From positions 6,386,001-6,450,000 of the forward strand of contig CP087563.1 in NCBI GenBank assembly GCA_020974905.1: a DNA stretch of 64,000 bases, read 5' to 3'. Origin of the DNA: Planctomycetes bacterium syqfu. Lineage in GTDB: Bacteria > Planctomycetota > Phycisphaerae > Phycisphaerales > Phycisphaeraceae. This document shows, piece after piece, positions 1 through 8,957 of the stretch. A model generated the notes under the pieces. It was not told where the DNA came from. It did no database searches and worked only from the letters and a program-made list of their open reading frames with translations. Position numbers and translations under genes: made by a program. Numbering within the stretch: the first letter of the stretch is position 1; each line of letters opens with the position of its first letter.

Positions 1-1
1 T

Positions 2-1063
2 TACCATCACCGCGTGGCACACGTCGAAACCGCGGACAAAAAAATCACCGGCATTGTCTTGCACTCCAAGTCCGGACTCACCGCTGCCAAAGCCAAGCAG
101 TACATCGACTCCACCGGTGACGGTGACCTGGCTGCCCTGGCGGGTTGCGAATTTAAGTTCGGCTCTGAAGACACCGGCTTTGCCCAGCCGATGACCATGT
201 GCTTCAAACTCAAGCTCAGTGAAAAAGCTCGTCCCGCAGATGTCACCAACGGTGACCTTTTCCAGAACATGATGAAGGATCAATACGACCTGATTCAGGA
301 AGTCTACAAAAAGGCGCAGGCTGATGGTCGCATTGAGTGCCCGCGAGAAAACGTGCTCATGTTCCGTGGCGTGGATCGTGATGTTGTTCACTTCAATACC
401 ACCCGCGTCATCAAGCATGATGCAACCAATGGCGATTCACTGTCCGAAGCCGAAGTCCTGGCACGCAAGCAGATCCGCCAACTCGTCAAGGTACTCAGTG
501 AAGAAGTTCCGGCATTCAAGGACTGTCAACTTTACTCCATCGCCCCGCAGATCGGTATCCGTGAGTCCCGCCGCATCATGGGCCGCGACTTTGTCACCAC
601 GCAGGATTACATGGACGGTCGCACTTATGCCGACGGCATTGCCCGTGTGACCTATCCCATCGACATTCACAACCCCAATGGTACCGGCACAGTCCTGCTC
701 CACTTCCCCAAGGAAGCCTGGATGGAAGTCCCGTTCGGCTGCCTGCTTCCCAAGGATATTGACAACTTGGGTATTGGCGCTCGCTGCATCAGTGTCGATC
801 ACGCGGTGCACTCGGCGGTGCGCGTCATGCCCCCGGTGGTCTCACTCGGTCAAGCCATCGGCACCGCCGCCGCCATGGCCGTCAAGGCCGGCAAAGATAT
901 TTGCCAGGTCCAAGGTGCTGCCGTCAAGGAAGAACTTATCAAGCAGGGACGCAACCTTGTCCCGTTTGATCCTGAAAAACAAACCACCGCGACCTACACC
1001 GACGAACAGCGCGCCCAGATCGCAGAGGTCTGCGAAAAACGTGCAGGCCGATTCAGTGCTTAA
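2..1063 (+). CDS. FAD-dependent oxidoreductase, C-terminal part (5' end outside window)
   Basis: The reading frame is open from the first bases, so the gene starts before the window and about 353 residues are visible. Near the start is the stretch STGDGDLAALAG, typical of FAD_oxidored (PF12831-type) proteins, where it follows the substrate-side strand of the FAD domain. The C-terminus has NLGIGARCISVDHAVHS and then SLGQAIGTAAAMAVK, the second part of the FAD-binding fold. The GxGxxG nucleotide-binding motif must lie upstream. Family members are flavoproteins, often next to sugar catabolism genes in planctomycetes. The substrate cannot be told. A rho-independent terminator follows about 65 bases after the stop, so the transcript probably ends here. 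Confidence 0.85.
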   Translation, partial: YHHRVAHVETADKKITGIVLHSKSGLTAAKAKQYIDSTGDGDLAALAGCEFKFGSEDTGFAQPMTMCFKLKLSEKARPADVTNGDLFQNMMKDQYDLIQEVYKKAQADGRIECPRENVLMFRGVDRDVVHFNTTRVIKHDATNGDSLSEAEVLARKQIRQLVKVLSEEVPAFKDCQLYSIAPQIGIRESRRIMGRDFVTTQDYMDGRTYADGIARVTYPIDIHNPNGTGTVLLHFPKEAWMEVPFGCLLPKDIDNLGIGARCISVDHAVHSAVRVMPPVVSLGQAIGTAAAMAVKAGKDICQVQGAAVKEELIKQGRNLVPFDPEKQTTATYTDEQRAQIAEVCEKRAGRFSA

Positions 1064-1078
1064 ATGTTAATACCGTAT

Positions 1079-1120
1079 CTAAAGCCCAAGGCTGAACGAA
1101 GTGAAGCCTGGGATACCCCC
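1079..1120. repeat. REP-like hairpin element with CTAAAGCCC head (copy 1)
   Basis: The element begins CTAAAGCCC. It contains an imperfect hairpin, CCCAAGGCT (1085-1093) against AGCCTGGG (1105-1112), with one bulged A. It lies just after the oxidoreductase stop. The same nine-base head followed by a GG-rich hairpin recurs at 2394-2424. It is probably a short dispersed intergenic palindrome. Confidence 0.5.
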
Positions 1121-1127
1121 AAAAATC

Positions 1128-1162
1128 AAACGCATCGGACTAACTCCCCGATGCGTTTTTTT
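1128..1162 (+). terminator. Rho-independent terminator after FAD oxidoreductase
   Basis: AAACGCATCGG (1128-1138) pairs with CCGATGCGTTT (1148-1158) across a nine-base loop. A T-run continues to 1162. It lies downstream of the oxidoreductase on the plus strand. Confidence 0.85.
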
Positions 1163-1167
1163 ATGCG

Positions 1168-1205
1168 CAACACAAGCCGCCAGATAAGTGAAACGAATCT
1201 GACGG
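1168..1205 (+). repeat. 38-bp dispersed repeat, copy A
   Basis: These 38 bases match the reverse complement of 16228-16265 at 33 of 38 positions, ending in the shared GAATCTGACGG. A 19-base partial copy sits at 16161-16179. This copy lies just upstream of the DUF6504 gene. Confidence 0.6.
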
Positions 1206-1237
1206 GGCTCCCATCTCCGTGGTAAAATAATCACATC

Positions 1238-1561
1238 ATGCCAAACACTGAACAATTCATCTGCCAACCCATCACCCCCGACAAAGACTCGCTCAATACC
1301 GCTCACATGTCGCGTGGTGAACCCGGACTCCCCGCACGCTTCACTTGGCGCGATGACGAATTCACCGTCGCCGAAATCCTGGCCAGCTGGAAAGAGTCGG
1401 GCAAGTGCACGCATGGCAGCGAAATGTATCTCCGCAAACACTGGTACGAAATCCGCACCGTCTGTGGCAAAGTCATGAAGCTCTACTTCGAACGCAAAGC
1501 ACGATCCGCCAAACAAGCCAAACAACGCTGGTGGCTTTACACCATCACCGATGCACCCTGA
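1238..1561 (+). CDS. DUF6504 family protein
   Basis: A 107-residue protein with no signal peptide or membrane segment. The pattern PARFTWRDDEFTVAEILASW, then a tryptophan/basic centre (KHWYEIRTVCGKVMKLYFER) and the closing WWLYTITDA, resembles small DUF6504 proteins. These are characterised by an FxWRxxxYxVxEIL start and a WxLYxI end. The function of the family is unknown. The gene stands alone: a terminator lies upstream, and the next gene begins 67 bases later with its own start. No strong Shine-Dalgarno is visible. The family assignment is from pattern memory. Confidence 0.7.
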   Translation: MPNTEQFICQPITPDKDSLNTAHMSRGEPGLPARFTWRDDEFTVAEILASWKESGKCTHGSEMYLRKHWYEIRTVCGKVMKLYFERKARSAKQAKQRWWLYTITDAP

Positions 1562-1628
1562 ATCAATACATTTAGCCGCATCACTTGTGATGCGCTTCGC
1601 TTGCAACATCCGCTAAACTATTCTCATT

Positions 1629-2327
1629 ATGCCAATACAACCCACCGACTTATTTCTACTCATCGGCCAATCCAACATGGCAGGGCGTGGCAAGCTTGAT
1701 CAGGTTGCCCCCATCTCCCATGATCAAATCCACATGTTCCGCGATGGTCACTGGCTAAAAGCTGTCGAACCCATCCATACCGACAAGCCCGACATCGCAG
1801 GCATCGGTCTGTGCATGAGCTTTGCTTACGAAATGGTTCAACGCTTCCCAACGATGAACGTCGGCCTGATACCCACTGCCGTCGGGGGCACGCCCTTGAG
1901 TCGTTGGGTCCCCGGTGCGGACTTGTATGAAAATGCCGTTGCGATCTGCAAAAATGCCTTGTCACAAGGCGGAAAACTCCGTGGCATCCTTTGGCATCAA
2001 GGTGAAGGAGACAGTGGCAAGCCCGAAACAGCCAACACCTACGCGCCGCGTTTGCTCAACATGCTCATCACGCTCCGCAAAGAACTTGATGCGGAGAATG
2101 TCCCCATCGTCGCAGGTGAATTGGGGCATTACCTGATCGACTATCCGACATTGCCGTATTATCAAACCGTCAATCAACACCTGCGTCAGTTGGAAACACT
2201 GCTCCCGCAATACGCCGTCGCCACCGCTCAAGATTTAACTGTCAACGAAGACGGCCTGCACATCGACGCCAACGGACTCCGCGAATTCGGGCACCGCTAT
2301 TTCGAAAAATATCTCACCGTGATGTGA
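1629..2327 (+). CDS. Sialate O-acetylesterase-like / CE6-type SGNH esterase
   Basis: A 232-residue protein of the SASA (PF03629) fold. The nucleophile block is LLIGQSNMAGRG near residue 12. The second conserved block is GILWHQGEGDS near residue 120, and GLHIDANGLREFGHRYF near the C-terminus carries the Asp/His end of the catalytic triad. Family members remove O-acetyl groups from sialic acids or xylan-type polysaccharides. There is no signal peptide, so this copy should be cytoplasmic. It is convergent with the ABC-F gene across about 125 bases that hold a REP-like hairpin. Which acetylated sugar it acts on is not determined. Confidence 0.85.
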   Translation: MPIQPTDLFLLIGQSNMAGRGKLDQVAPISHDQIHMFRDGHWLKAVEPIHTDKPDIAGIGLCMSFAYEMVQRFPTMNVGLIPTAVGGTPLSRWVPGADLYENAVAICKNALSQGGKLRGILWHQGEGDSGKPETANTYAPRLLNMLITLRKELDAENVPIVAGELGHYLIDYPTLPYYQTVNQHLRQLETLLPQYAVATAQDLTVNEDGLHIDANGLREFGHRYFEKYLTVM

Positions 2328-2393
2328 TGCTAGGATTGATAAATCAATCCGCCAACACGATTGCGATATCACCTTTAAATCAACTGCCTGGAA

Positions 2394-2424
2394 CTAAAGC
2401 CCTGGGGTTTGAACCCCAGGGGCA
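2394..2424. repeat. REP-like hairpin element with CTAAAGCCC head (copy 2)
   Basis: The head CTAAAGCCC is followed by a perfect 10-bp stem, CCCTGGGGTT (2400-2409) against AACCCCAGGG (2412-2421), with a 2-base loop. It has no T-run on either side. It sits between the convergent esterase and ABC-F genes, where it may act as an mRNA 3' end. It shares its head with 1079-1087. Confidence 0.55.
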
Positions 2425-2454
2425 GGCGTCAACACTTACACATTGACGCCAATC

Positions 2455-4314
2455 TCACCCCTGTTTCATCGCTTCCAACTCTTCCCAGCGTGCATAAAGT
2501 CCGCTGACTTTTTTCTGGGCGGTGGCGTAGTCTTCGCAGACCTTCCCGTAATTCGCATGGTCTGTAATGACTGCCGGGTCATTCATTTTCTCCTTGAGTT
2601 CTTCAAGGATTTCTTCAGCGTTGAGAATGGTTTCTTCCATGCCATCCAGTTCGAGTTGGAGTTTGTAGCTGAGTTTTTTGCCACTGCCCCCGGAAGCTTG
2701 GCCGGGTGCGTTGGCCTTGGATTCCTGCTGCTGTTTTTTCTTTTCCTCAACTGCCGCTTGCTTGGCAGCCTGTTTGTCTTTGGCTTGCTGGGCGGTGTAG
2801 TCCTGCCACTGTTCCAGTGACTGGAAGAATTTACTGCCACCATCACCATCCAGCGCCAGCATCTCGTTGGACAATCGCCCAAGCAGGAATCGGTCGTGCG
2901 TCACCAGCACAATCGCACCCGGGAATTCGCCAAGGGTTTGCTCCAATACTTCAAGTGAAGGGATGTCCAGATCGTTGGTCGGTTCGTCGAGAATCAACAC
3001 GTCTGCAGGTTTGAGCATCAGGTTGGCAATCATGATTCGCGCCTGCTCACCGCCGGAGAGCTTGCCGACCTGTGTGCGGAATTTATCCTGTTCAAACAGG
3101 AATTTCTTGGCCCAACCTGCGACGTGAATCGCTTTGTCGCGATAGAAGATGGTGTCCCCAATCGGGCATAACGCTTCACGCAACGTCTGTGTTGGATTGA
3201 GTGCTTCGCGGTGTTGTGTGAAGTTGACGACTTTCAAGTCCGCCGCCCGTTTGATCGTGCCACTGTCCGGTTCAAGGTCACCGGTGAGCAGTCGCAGCAG
3301 GGTGGTTTTGCCCGAACCATTGGGGCCAAGCAGTCCGAGCACCTGTCCAGGCGAGAGGGTTAAATCCAGACCTGAAAACAGTTCCTTGTTGCCCATCGCT
3401 TTACAGAGACTATGCGTGGACAGCAGCTTGTTGGTTTTCCGCTCAGTTGCCTGGAACGCCATCTGCGTGGTCTTTTTCGGAGCCGCATTACGGTCTTTAA
3501 TGGCTGAGAGTTCTTCGCGTCGGTCTGCAGCTTCCTTGACCTGTGACGTGTTGCGTGTCTGGCGTCCCTGCACGCCTTGCTTAAGCCACGCATTGTCTCG
3601 CCGGACTTTCGAAGCCAGTGCCAATTGCTGATTGGCCTGCGCAGTAAGGAACTCTTCCTTGCGTCGGATGAACTCTGAGTAATTGCCGGACACTTCAAAC
3701 GTGCCGCCGGGATAGGCCGTGTTCAGTTCAATGATGCGCTGCGCGGTGTTCTCCAGAAACACCCGGTCATGGGTGATAAACACCATGGCAACGTTCGTGG
3801 TCTTGACGAAATTCTCCAACCAGAACACACCTTCCATATCCAGGTGGTTCGTCGGTTCGTCAAGCATCAACACATCCGGATCGCATGCCAATGCACATGC
3901 AATGGACAGGCGTTTTTTCCAACCCCCCGAAAGCGTATTGATGGGTTTGTCCAGTTCATCAAAACCAAGTTTGGACAGTTCAATGGATGCTTGCACCGCC
4001 GGTTCAAGGCCATGTGAATCGTGGTCATGATCCCTGCCGATCGCATCGATCACCGCATCGATGGGCGTTACCGCATCGCCAAATTCGTCCGACTGTTTGA
4101 CGTAGGCCAGCTTCAGATTTTTACGGCGAATAATCTCCCCGTCATCGGCTTCTTCCAGACCCGCAAGAATCTTGAGCAGCGTCGACTTACCCGACCCATT
4201 GGGCCCAATCATGCCCACCCGGTCGCCATCAGCAATGGTGACGGACACCCCGGTAAAAAGCACCTGATGCGCATAGGACTTGGAGATTTCAGTAGCGTGA
4301 AGGAGTGATGCCAT
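2455..4314 (-). CDS. uup: ABC-F family ATPase (Uup-like)
   Basis: A 619-residue protein with two ABC domains and no membrane segments, the ABC-F layout. Domain 1 has Walker A GPNGSGKST near residue 37, signature LSGGWKKRL and Walker B DVLMLDEPTNHLD. Domain 2 repeats the set as GPNGSGKTT, LSGGEQARI and DVLILDEPTNDLD. A charged linker rich in K, Q and E leads into a C-terminal coiled coil (MEETILNAEEILEELKEKM), the tail found in Uup. Uup-type proteins bind branched DNA or ribosomes and influence transposon excision. The exact role here is inferred. It is divergent from the next gene across 89 bases. No clear Shine-Dalgarno precedes the ATG. Confidence 0.9.
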   Translation of the reverse strand: MASLLHATEISKSYAHQVLFTGVSVTIADGDRVGMIGPNGSGKSTLLKILAGLEEADDGEIIRRKNLKLAYVKQSDEFGDAVTPIDAVIDAIGRDHDHDSHGLEPAVQASIELSKLGFDELDKPINTLSGGWKKRLSIACALACDPDVLMLDEPTNHLDMEGVFWLENFVKTTNVAMVFITHDRVFLENTAQRIIELNTAYPGGTFEVSGNYSEFIRRKEEFLTAQANQQLALASKVRRDNAWLKQGVQGRQTRNTSQVKEAADRREELSAIKDRNAAPKKTTQMAFQATERKTNKLLSTHSLCKAMGNKELFSGLDLTLSPGQVLGLLGPNGSGKTTLLRLLTGDLEPDSGTIKRAADLKVVNFTQHREALNPTQTLREALCPIGDTIFYRDKAIHVAGWAKKFLFEQDKFRTQVGKLSGGEQARIMIANLMLKPADVLILDEPTNDLDIPSLEVLEQTLGEFPGAIVLVTHDRFLLGRLSNEMLALDGDGGSKFFQSLEQWQDYTAQQAKDKQAAKQAAVEEKKKQQQESKANAPGQASGGSGKKLSYKLQLELDGMEETILNAEEILEELKEKMNDPAVITDHANYGKVCEDYATAQKKVSGLYARWEELEAMKQG

Positions 4315-4403
4315 AGTCGGGAAATGGTATCACAAATTTTCATTTTTGCTTGTGTTGGTGGTGTTACAATGTCTGAAATTCTTCATTGCCGGGAGGCGAC
4401 ACT

Positions 4404-5885
4404 TTGGATGACAAGCAGGATAAACCACGCAAGGGCTGTATTGCCCGGTTCTTCGGGACAATCTTTCGGACTGTTAAATGGACACTGATTCTGGGCTTCC
4501 TTGCAGGGGTGGGGTATGTGGTCTGGGTGCATTATGAGGGTCGCAATGCGATCAAGCGGATCGAAACGACATTAGCGACGCACGGTGTTACAGAACCGGT
4601 GTCAACAGAAGTGCCTGCTGGGGAGAATGCTTCGGCATATTGGTTAACAGCAATGGAGACTGCCGTAGACCCCTCCAGAGTTTTTATTGACAGCTTTGAA
4701 AACTGGCCAGAGTTTGGGACGCGAATCTCACAAGCGGACTCGCAGAAGCTTGGGGAGTTGTTGGTATTGAACCAGACGTCTTTTGACTTGGTTCAGCAGG
4801 CAATGACTTACGACCAGAATGCGCTGGACTTGGACGTTGTTGACGACTTTGAAATGTTCACGCCGATCTATTCAAAGAATCGAAAGTTGATGCGGAGTTT
4901 GGAAGCCAAGCTTTACTATGCGATTTCAATCAATGATCAAGCTATGGCTCTGGATGCCTGCGTGGAAATGGCCGCTGCAGTCGATGCATTTAAAGACGTG
5001 AATTTACTCATCTCAGAACTCGTTCGACTTTCTTTGACTGCTTCGGTTTACTCTGCGATTGAGCACACAATCAGTTGCATGAGTCTTTCAGTTGCTCAAT
5101 TACGGCGTATTGAAAACATGGTGGAACATGGCTGTGAGATTCAAATATTGGATGCGTATGAAGGTGAGATGTGGTTTATCTACCGTTGCGCGTTGGACCC
5201 GTACAAGTCGCTTGCGTTTGAGCGGGATTGGCGGTCCGAAATGCACATCAATTTGAAACTGACCAAGGACCAACCCTTCTACAGATGGCAGGGAATGACG
5301 ATTGGCAAACCAGTTGGATATCCCAGGCAGGAATGGTGGGATCAATTGGCTCAGTATGCCTACTATGCTGTTGAAGATTTAACCATTGGCAGAAAACAGA
5401 TTGAAGCATGGGCGGATGTGCAGAATGCGTTGGCTGCTTATCAGCTACTAAACAATCGTGATGTCACGTGGAAACATTTTCAAGGACTTGAAGAGAAAAA
5501 CGAGTTGAACTACCTCAACTGCAAAATGTATTTCCAGACATTGCTGCGAAAGCAGGTTGTCCAGACAGCATTGCAGATTGAAAAGTTCAGAGTGCAATAC
5601 GGGCGTTGGCCGGTGAGTATGGATGAGGCGACGAAACAGGTTCCTTATGACGTGTTTGGCCAACCAATCAAGCTGTCTGTGATTGATGGCGTGTTGCGTG
5701 TCTATAGTATTGGATTAGATGGTGTGGATGATCAGGGCTTGGGGCGGTTGGAGAGCGTGCTTGAGTATGAACATCAGGATGATATTGCGTTTCGTTTACT
5801 CGATCCTAAACAACGCAATCAGAAACCCAAGCCTAAGCCGGTACCAGTGGATCCGGAAAGTACAGCACCGAATTTGTTTGAGTGA
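4404..5885 (+). CDS. Membrane-anchored protein with GspG-like C-terminal segment, function unknown
   Basis: I place the start at TTG 4404, because GGGAGG (4391-4396) lies seven bases upstream. An earlier TTG at 4386 lacks a site. The roughly 493-residue protein has a basic N-terminus and one membrane segment (WTLILGFLAGVGYVVWV), then a long soluble region. The end contains YGRWPVSMDEA, DVFGQPIKL, YSIGLDGVDDQG. This order (proline-rich turn, D-x-F-G, short beta strand, Y-S-x-G-x-D-G-x-D-D) is the terminal motif of type II secretion major pseudopilin-like proteins and recurs in planctomycete membrane proteins. I see no enzyme motif. A cell-envelope role is likely but unproven. Confidence 0.75.
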   Translation: MDDKQDKPRKGCIARFFGTIFRTVKWTLILGFLAGVGYVVWVHYEGRNAIKRIETTLATHGVTEPVSTEVPAGENASAYWLTAMETAVDPSRVFIDSFENWPEFGTRISQADSQKLGELLVLNQTSFDLVQQAMTYDQNALDLDVVDDFEMFTPIYSKNRKLMRSLEAKLYYAISINDQAMALDACVEMAAAVDAFKDVNLLISELVRLSLTASVYSAIEHTISCMSLSVAQLRRIENMVEHGCEIQILDAYEGEMWFIYRCALDPYKSLAFERDWRSEMHINLKLTKDQPFYRWQGMTIGKPVGYPRQEWWDQLAQYAYYAVEDLTIGRKQIEAWADVQNALAAYQLLNNRDVTWKHFQGLEEKNELNYLNCKMYFQTLLRKQVVQTALQIEKFRVQYGRWPVSMDEATKQVPYDVFGQPIKLSVIDGVLRVYSIGLDGVDDQGLGRLESVLEYEHQDDIAFRLLDPKQRNQKPKPKPVPVDPESTAPNLFE

Positions 5886-5962
5886 GATGAAGAGCTTGCA
5901 GAATGTCGGACCGGATCGATACGCTCCGACTCGCTGAGGCAGCGGGTTTGCATTGTGTCTTC

Positions 5963-6553
5963 TTACTGGTCTTTCTTACGTGATCCGATGACTTTTGCGG
6001 GGACGCCGACGGCGATGCTGTAAGGTGGGATATCCTTGGTGACGACGGCACCGGCGCCGATGACGGAGCCTTTGCCGATGGTGACGCCGGCCATGATGTT
6101 GACGCGGCCGGCGATCCAGCAGTCGTCTTCGATCACGATGGGTTTGGCTTCAAGACCTTGAGCGTGGATGGGTTTTTCAGCATCAGCAAAGACGTGGTTG
6201 GCAGCGATCATCATGACCTGTGGGGCGATGCGGACGTAGTTGCCAATGGTGATTTTCCCGTGTTCACCGTAGCCCACGAGGATGGTGTTGGCTTGGACGG
6301 AACTGTGATCGCCGATGGTGATATTGCCCTGGACAATCGCACCGGGACCGATGGTGGAGTTCTCACCGATGGTTAAGTGATCCTTCCGGGGGTGGATCAT
6401 GGCACGTGGGCTGACTTTGGCTGTCGCAGCAAGATGGACATTGCGATGCCGTAATGCCATGCGTCTTCCTAGCCACAAGGCGATCCGTTGGCCGAGGGTT
6501 TGGTTGCTCGGCATGGAGTAGCCTTTGTCGAGTATGTTCCAGAGAAAGCTCAT
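5963..6553 (-). CDS. Left-handed beta-helix acyltransferase (maltose/galactoside O-acetyltransferase type)
   Basis: A 196-residue hexapeptide-repeat protein. From about residue 50 the sequence is a series of [LIV]-G-x-x-x-x turns ([20 protein letters not shown]). The acceptor-loop histidine lies in [14 protein letters not shown]. The closing block is [20 protein letters not shown] followed by PAKVIGSRK, the canonical end of CoA-dependent sugar O-acetyltransferases such as WbbJ. It probably acetylates a surface or capsule sugar in the cytoplasm. An inner Met at residue 14 (MPSNQT) is an alternative start. A degenerate inverted repeat lies between it and the propeller gene upstream. Confidence 0.85.
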   Translation of the reverse strand: MSFLWNILDKGYSMPSNQTLGQRIALWLGRRMALRHRNVHLAATAKVSPRAMIHPRKDHLTIGENSTIGPGAIVQGNITIGDHSSVQANTILVGYGEHGKITIGNYVRIAPQVMMIAANHVFADAEKPIHAQGLEAKPIVIEDDCWIAGRVNIMAGVTIGKGSVIGAGAVVTKDIPPYSIAVGVPAKVIGSRKKDQ

Positions 6554-6572
6554 GGGATGGTCCTTGGGGACA

Positions 6573-6672
6573 GGGATTAGTGATTAGGGAGTAGGGCAAG
6601 GCAAAAAGGCGGAAAATTGGGTAAAAGCTTTTGAACAGCAACCCTATTCCCAAATCCCAAATCACGAATCCC
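6573..6672. repeat. Imperfect inverted repeat built of GGGATTAG-type units
   Basis: The left arm 6573-6596 (GGGATTAGTGATTAGGGAGT then AGGG) and the reverse complement of the right arm 6641-6672 (GGGATTCGTGATTTGGGATT then TGGGAATAGGG) share the same phrase. They enclose about 44 bases. It lies between two minus-strand genes. It is probably a short non-coding mobile repeat. No ORF is present. Confidence 0.5.
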
Positions 6673-6677
6673 TTCTT

Positions 6678-7877
6678 TTAAAATTTCACCGACGCTTCAA
6701 TGGCTTGCCCATACCGATCCGGCAAGGAGTTGATCAAGAGTTTACTGCCATCTCCATTAAAGACCGGATGCGGGTCGATCCAGCCGCAGGTTCGACCACC
6801 TTTGCGTTTATGGCGTCCTGAGGTCGGTAGTTTCAGATGTAAGAGCGTTTGGTCTTTGGCCAGGTCGATGAATTCAACGTTGCCGAAATAATCATCGGTC
6901 ACAAGCAGATTTGGATCCGCAGGGCAGATGGTGGGGTGCCCACCCGAGGCATGTGTACAGAGTTTACGGTAGTTTTCGCCGGTGTGATGCACGGTTGCGA
7001 TACAGACCCTCTCTGGTTGATCGGGAATCGAGCCGTATCCCAGTAGATGTTCGCCATCAGGACACCAACCCCAATGGACACCGCGTTTCCCAAAGCTTGC
7101 ATCGACGACCATGTTGATGTTCTTGAGGTCCCGATCCGCGGTCATGATGTAGGCGATGCGTGGCTCACCGCGTTCTTTGACCACGCAGTGATTGCCGAAG
7201 TAAAAAAGCATGCGTGTTCCCTGGCGATTCCAGCGGACACAATAGAGCATTAACGTCAAGCCATCATCATTGCCCAGCCGGCTTTTGATTTCCATATCCG
7301 CTTTAAGCAACTGGTCACGGCAGGGGTGTTCATCAAGCATTTGTTGCGTGGTGTAAACCAGATCACAGGTTTGTTTGTCAAAGTCAATTTTGGAGATGCC
7401 GTGTTGATTGCGTGCCTGAAAGGGGACGGGCGTGAGTTCGGGGTGGAATTTCTGGTCGCCGTACCCCGCAGCATAGAGCATGGCATGACTGCATGAGATG
7501 CCCGGTTCACCCGATGGTGGGACACCTTCCATGTCACCTTCAAGAGTGATGGATGATCCGTCGGTCAGGTCATGACGTGTGATGGTGGATTTGAGATGCG
7601 TACCGGTTTGATAGTAGACATAACGTGCATCCGGTGACCAGCTTTGCCAGGCGCCGGTGTGCCAGAAGCATGGGGTAATCGGGACGGGGCCAAGTCGATG
7701 TTGCACCTTACGGTCCGGCCCAAGTACCAGCACATAGCCCTGATCCGAATCAATGTCCGTTGCAGCAAGTAGCAGGCGGTCAGAGTTATCCGGGGCATAG
7801 GGATTAAGCGTGTAGTAACTGTGGACACACCACTGGCCAGGAATGTCAATGGGATGAAGTTGGATGGATGGGGGCAT
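6678..7877 (-). CDS. TolB/WD40-like beta-propeller protein, function unknown
   Basis: A 399-residue soluble protein with no signal peptide. Repeating blade motifs are visible: SWSPDARYVYYQTG, VRWNRQGTRMLFYFG, HWGWCPDGEHLLGYG and HPVFNGDGSKLLINS, each a W-x-P/D-G turn followed by two hydrophobic strands, as in TolB or oligogalacturonate-lyase-type propellers. It lies downstream of the nucleoside hydrolase-ribokinase pair on the same strand, with a 136-base gap. It may be co-transcribed. A sugar-binding or lyase role is possible, but no catalytic set can be pointed to. Confidence 0.7.
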   Translation of the reverse strand: MPPSIQLHPIDIPGQWCVHSYYTLNPYAPDNSDRLLLAATDIDSDQGYVLVLGPDRKVQHRLGPVPITPCFWHTGAWQSWSPDARYVYYQTGTHLKSTITRHDLTDGSSITLEGDMEGVPPSGEPGISCSHAMLYAAGYGDQKFHPELTPVPFQARNQHGISKIDFDKQTCDLVYTTQQMLDEHPCRDQLLKADMEIKSRLGNDDGLTLMLYCVRWNRQGTRMLFYFGNHCVVKERGEPRIAYIMTADRDLKNINMVVDASFGKRGVHWGWCPDGEHLLGYGSIPDQPERVCIATVHHTGENYRKLCTHASGGHPTICPADPNLLVTDDYFGNVEFIDLAKDQTLLHLKLPTSGRHKRKGGRTCGWIDPHPVFNGDGSKLLINSLPDRYGQAIEASVKF

Positions 7878-8013
7878 TTTGGAAACCTTGCGACTATGGA
7901 ATCAAACACCTTTAAGCATAGCCATGTGAAAATCGGTTTGCCATTTGTACATTGATTGGCGGATGGACAAAACGATTGCACACAGACGCAGGCACGTTCA
8001 TGTCGGTTGGTTA

Positions 8014-8949
8014 TCAGGATACATTTTGTTGCATGAATGCAAGCACTTGATCCGTCGTGGGGACAGAAGGTTGTGCGCCAAGCTTGGTGCATGCCAGTGA
8101 TCCGGCAGCCAAGGCAAAGGGGACGCTGTCTGCGATGGTTTTGCCTTGCGCGAGATTGGCTGCAAGTGCGCCGGCAAAGCTGTCGCCAGCTGCGGTGGTG
8201 TCGACTGCTTTGACGGGTGTTGCAGGAAAAAGTTGGTTGTGGTTGTCCGTGACCCAAAGTGCGCCGCGCGGGCCAAGAGTGACGATGATGTGTTGGCTGC
8301 CACGTTCCATGAGCTTGTGCGATGCAGCCAGAATCTGGGGAATGGAACTGATGGGCATGCCGGTGAGGGTTGCCAATTCCGTTTCATTGGGCAGGAGTAC
8401 GTCGCAGGCCGCAAAGAGTTCATCGGGTAGATCATCACAGGCAGGCGCAGGATCAAGGATGACGGTGACACCTGCTTCACGGGCACGCCGGGCTGCATCA
8501 ATGTTGGTTTGTACTGGCGTTTCCAACTGCATCATCAACACGTTTGCCCATGTGTAGACATCAGCATCATCACTGGCTTTGACCTTGGCGTTGGCTCCGG
8601 CGCTGACCATAATGGAATTCTGCCCCGAGTCCGCATCCAGCAGAATCACGGCAGTCCCTGAACTGATGGCTTTGATCATGGGGACCTGGTTACAGTCAAT
8701 GCCTTCGTTGACAAGATTGGATTTGAGGGTGTGGCCAAAAGCATCATCACCCACCGCACCAATCATACGTACTGTCCCGCCAAGTCGTGCAGCAGCAACC
8801 GCAGCGTTGGCCCCTTTACCGCCGGGGATGAGCTGAACATCACCTGCCATGATGGTTTGCCCAGGTAGGGGGAGTTTTTTGATCGGTGTGACAACATCCA
8901 TATTAATGCTGCCGACGACAAGGACGTTACCGTGTGTGGGATTAGACAT
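8014..8949 (-). CDS. rbsK: Ribokinase
   Basis: A 311-residue PfkB-family kinase of normal ribokinase length. The N-terminus has VVGSINMDVV and the sugar-binding signature PGGKGANAAVAAARLGG. The C-terminal signature is VDTTAAGDSFAGALAANLA, with the AAGD variant also found in known RbsK proteins, where the Asp is the catalytic base. It phosphorylates ribose to ribose-5-phosphate in the cytoplasm. The start is eight bases after the nucleoside hydrolase stop, so the two are surely one operon: the hydrolase frees ribose and this kinase traps it for the pentose phosphate pathway. Confidence 0.92.
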   Translation of the reverse strand: MSNPTHGNVLVVGSINMDVVTPIKKLPLPGQTIMAGDVQLIPGGKGANAAVAAARLGGTVRMIGAVGDDAFGHTLKSNLVNEGIDCNQVPMIKAISSGTAVILLDADSGQNSIMVSAGANAKVKASDDADVYTWANVLMMQLETPVQTNIDAARRAREAGVTVILDPAPACDDLPDELFAACDVLLPNETELATLTGMPISSIPQILAASHKLMERGSQHIIVTLGPRGALWVTDNHNQLFPATPVKAVDTTAAGDSFAGALAANLAQGKTIADSVPFALAAGSLACTKLGAQPSVPTTDQVLAFMQQNVS

Positions 8950-8957
8950 GGTATTGA

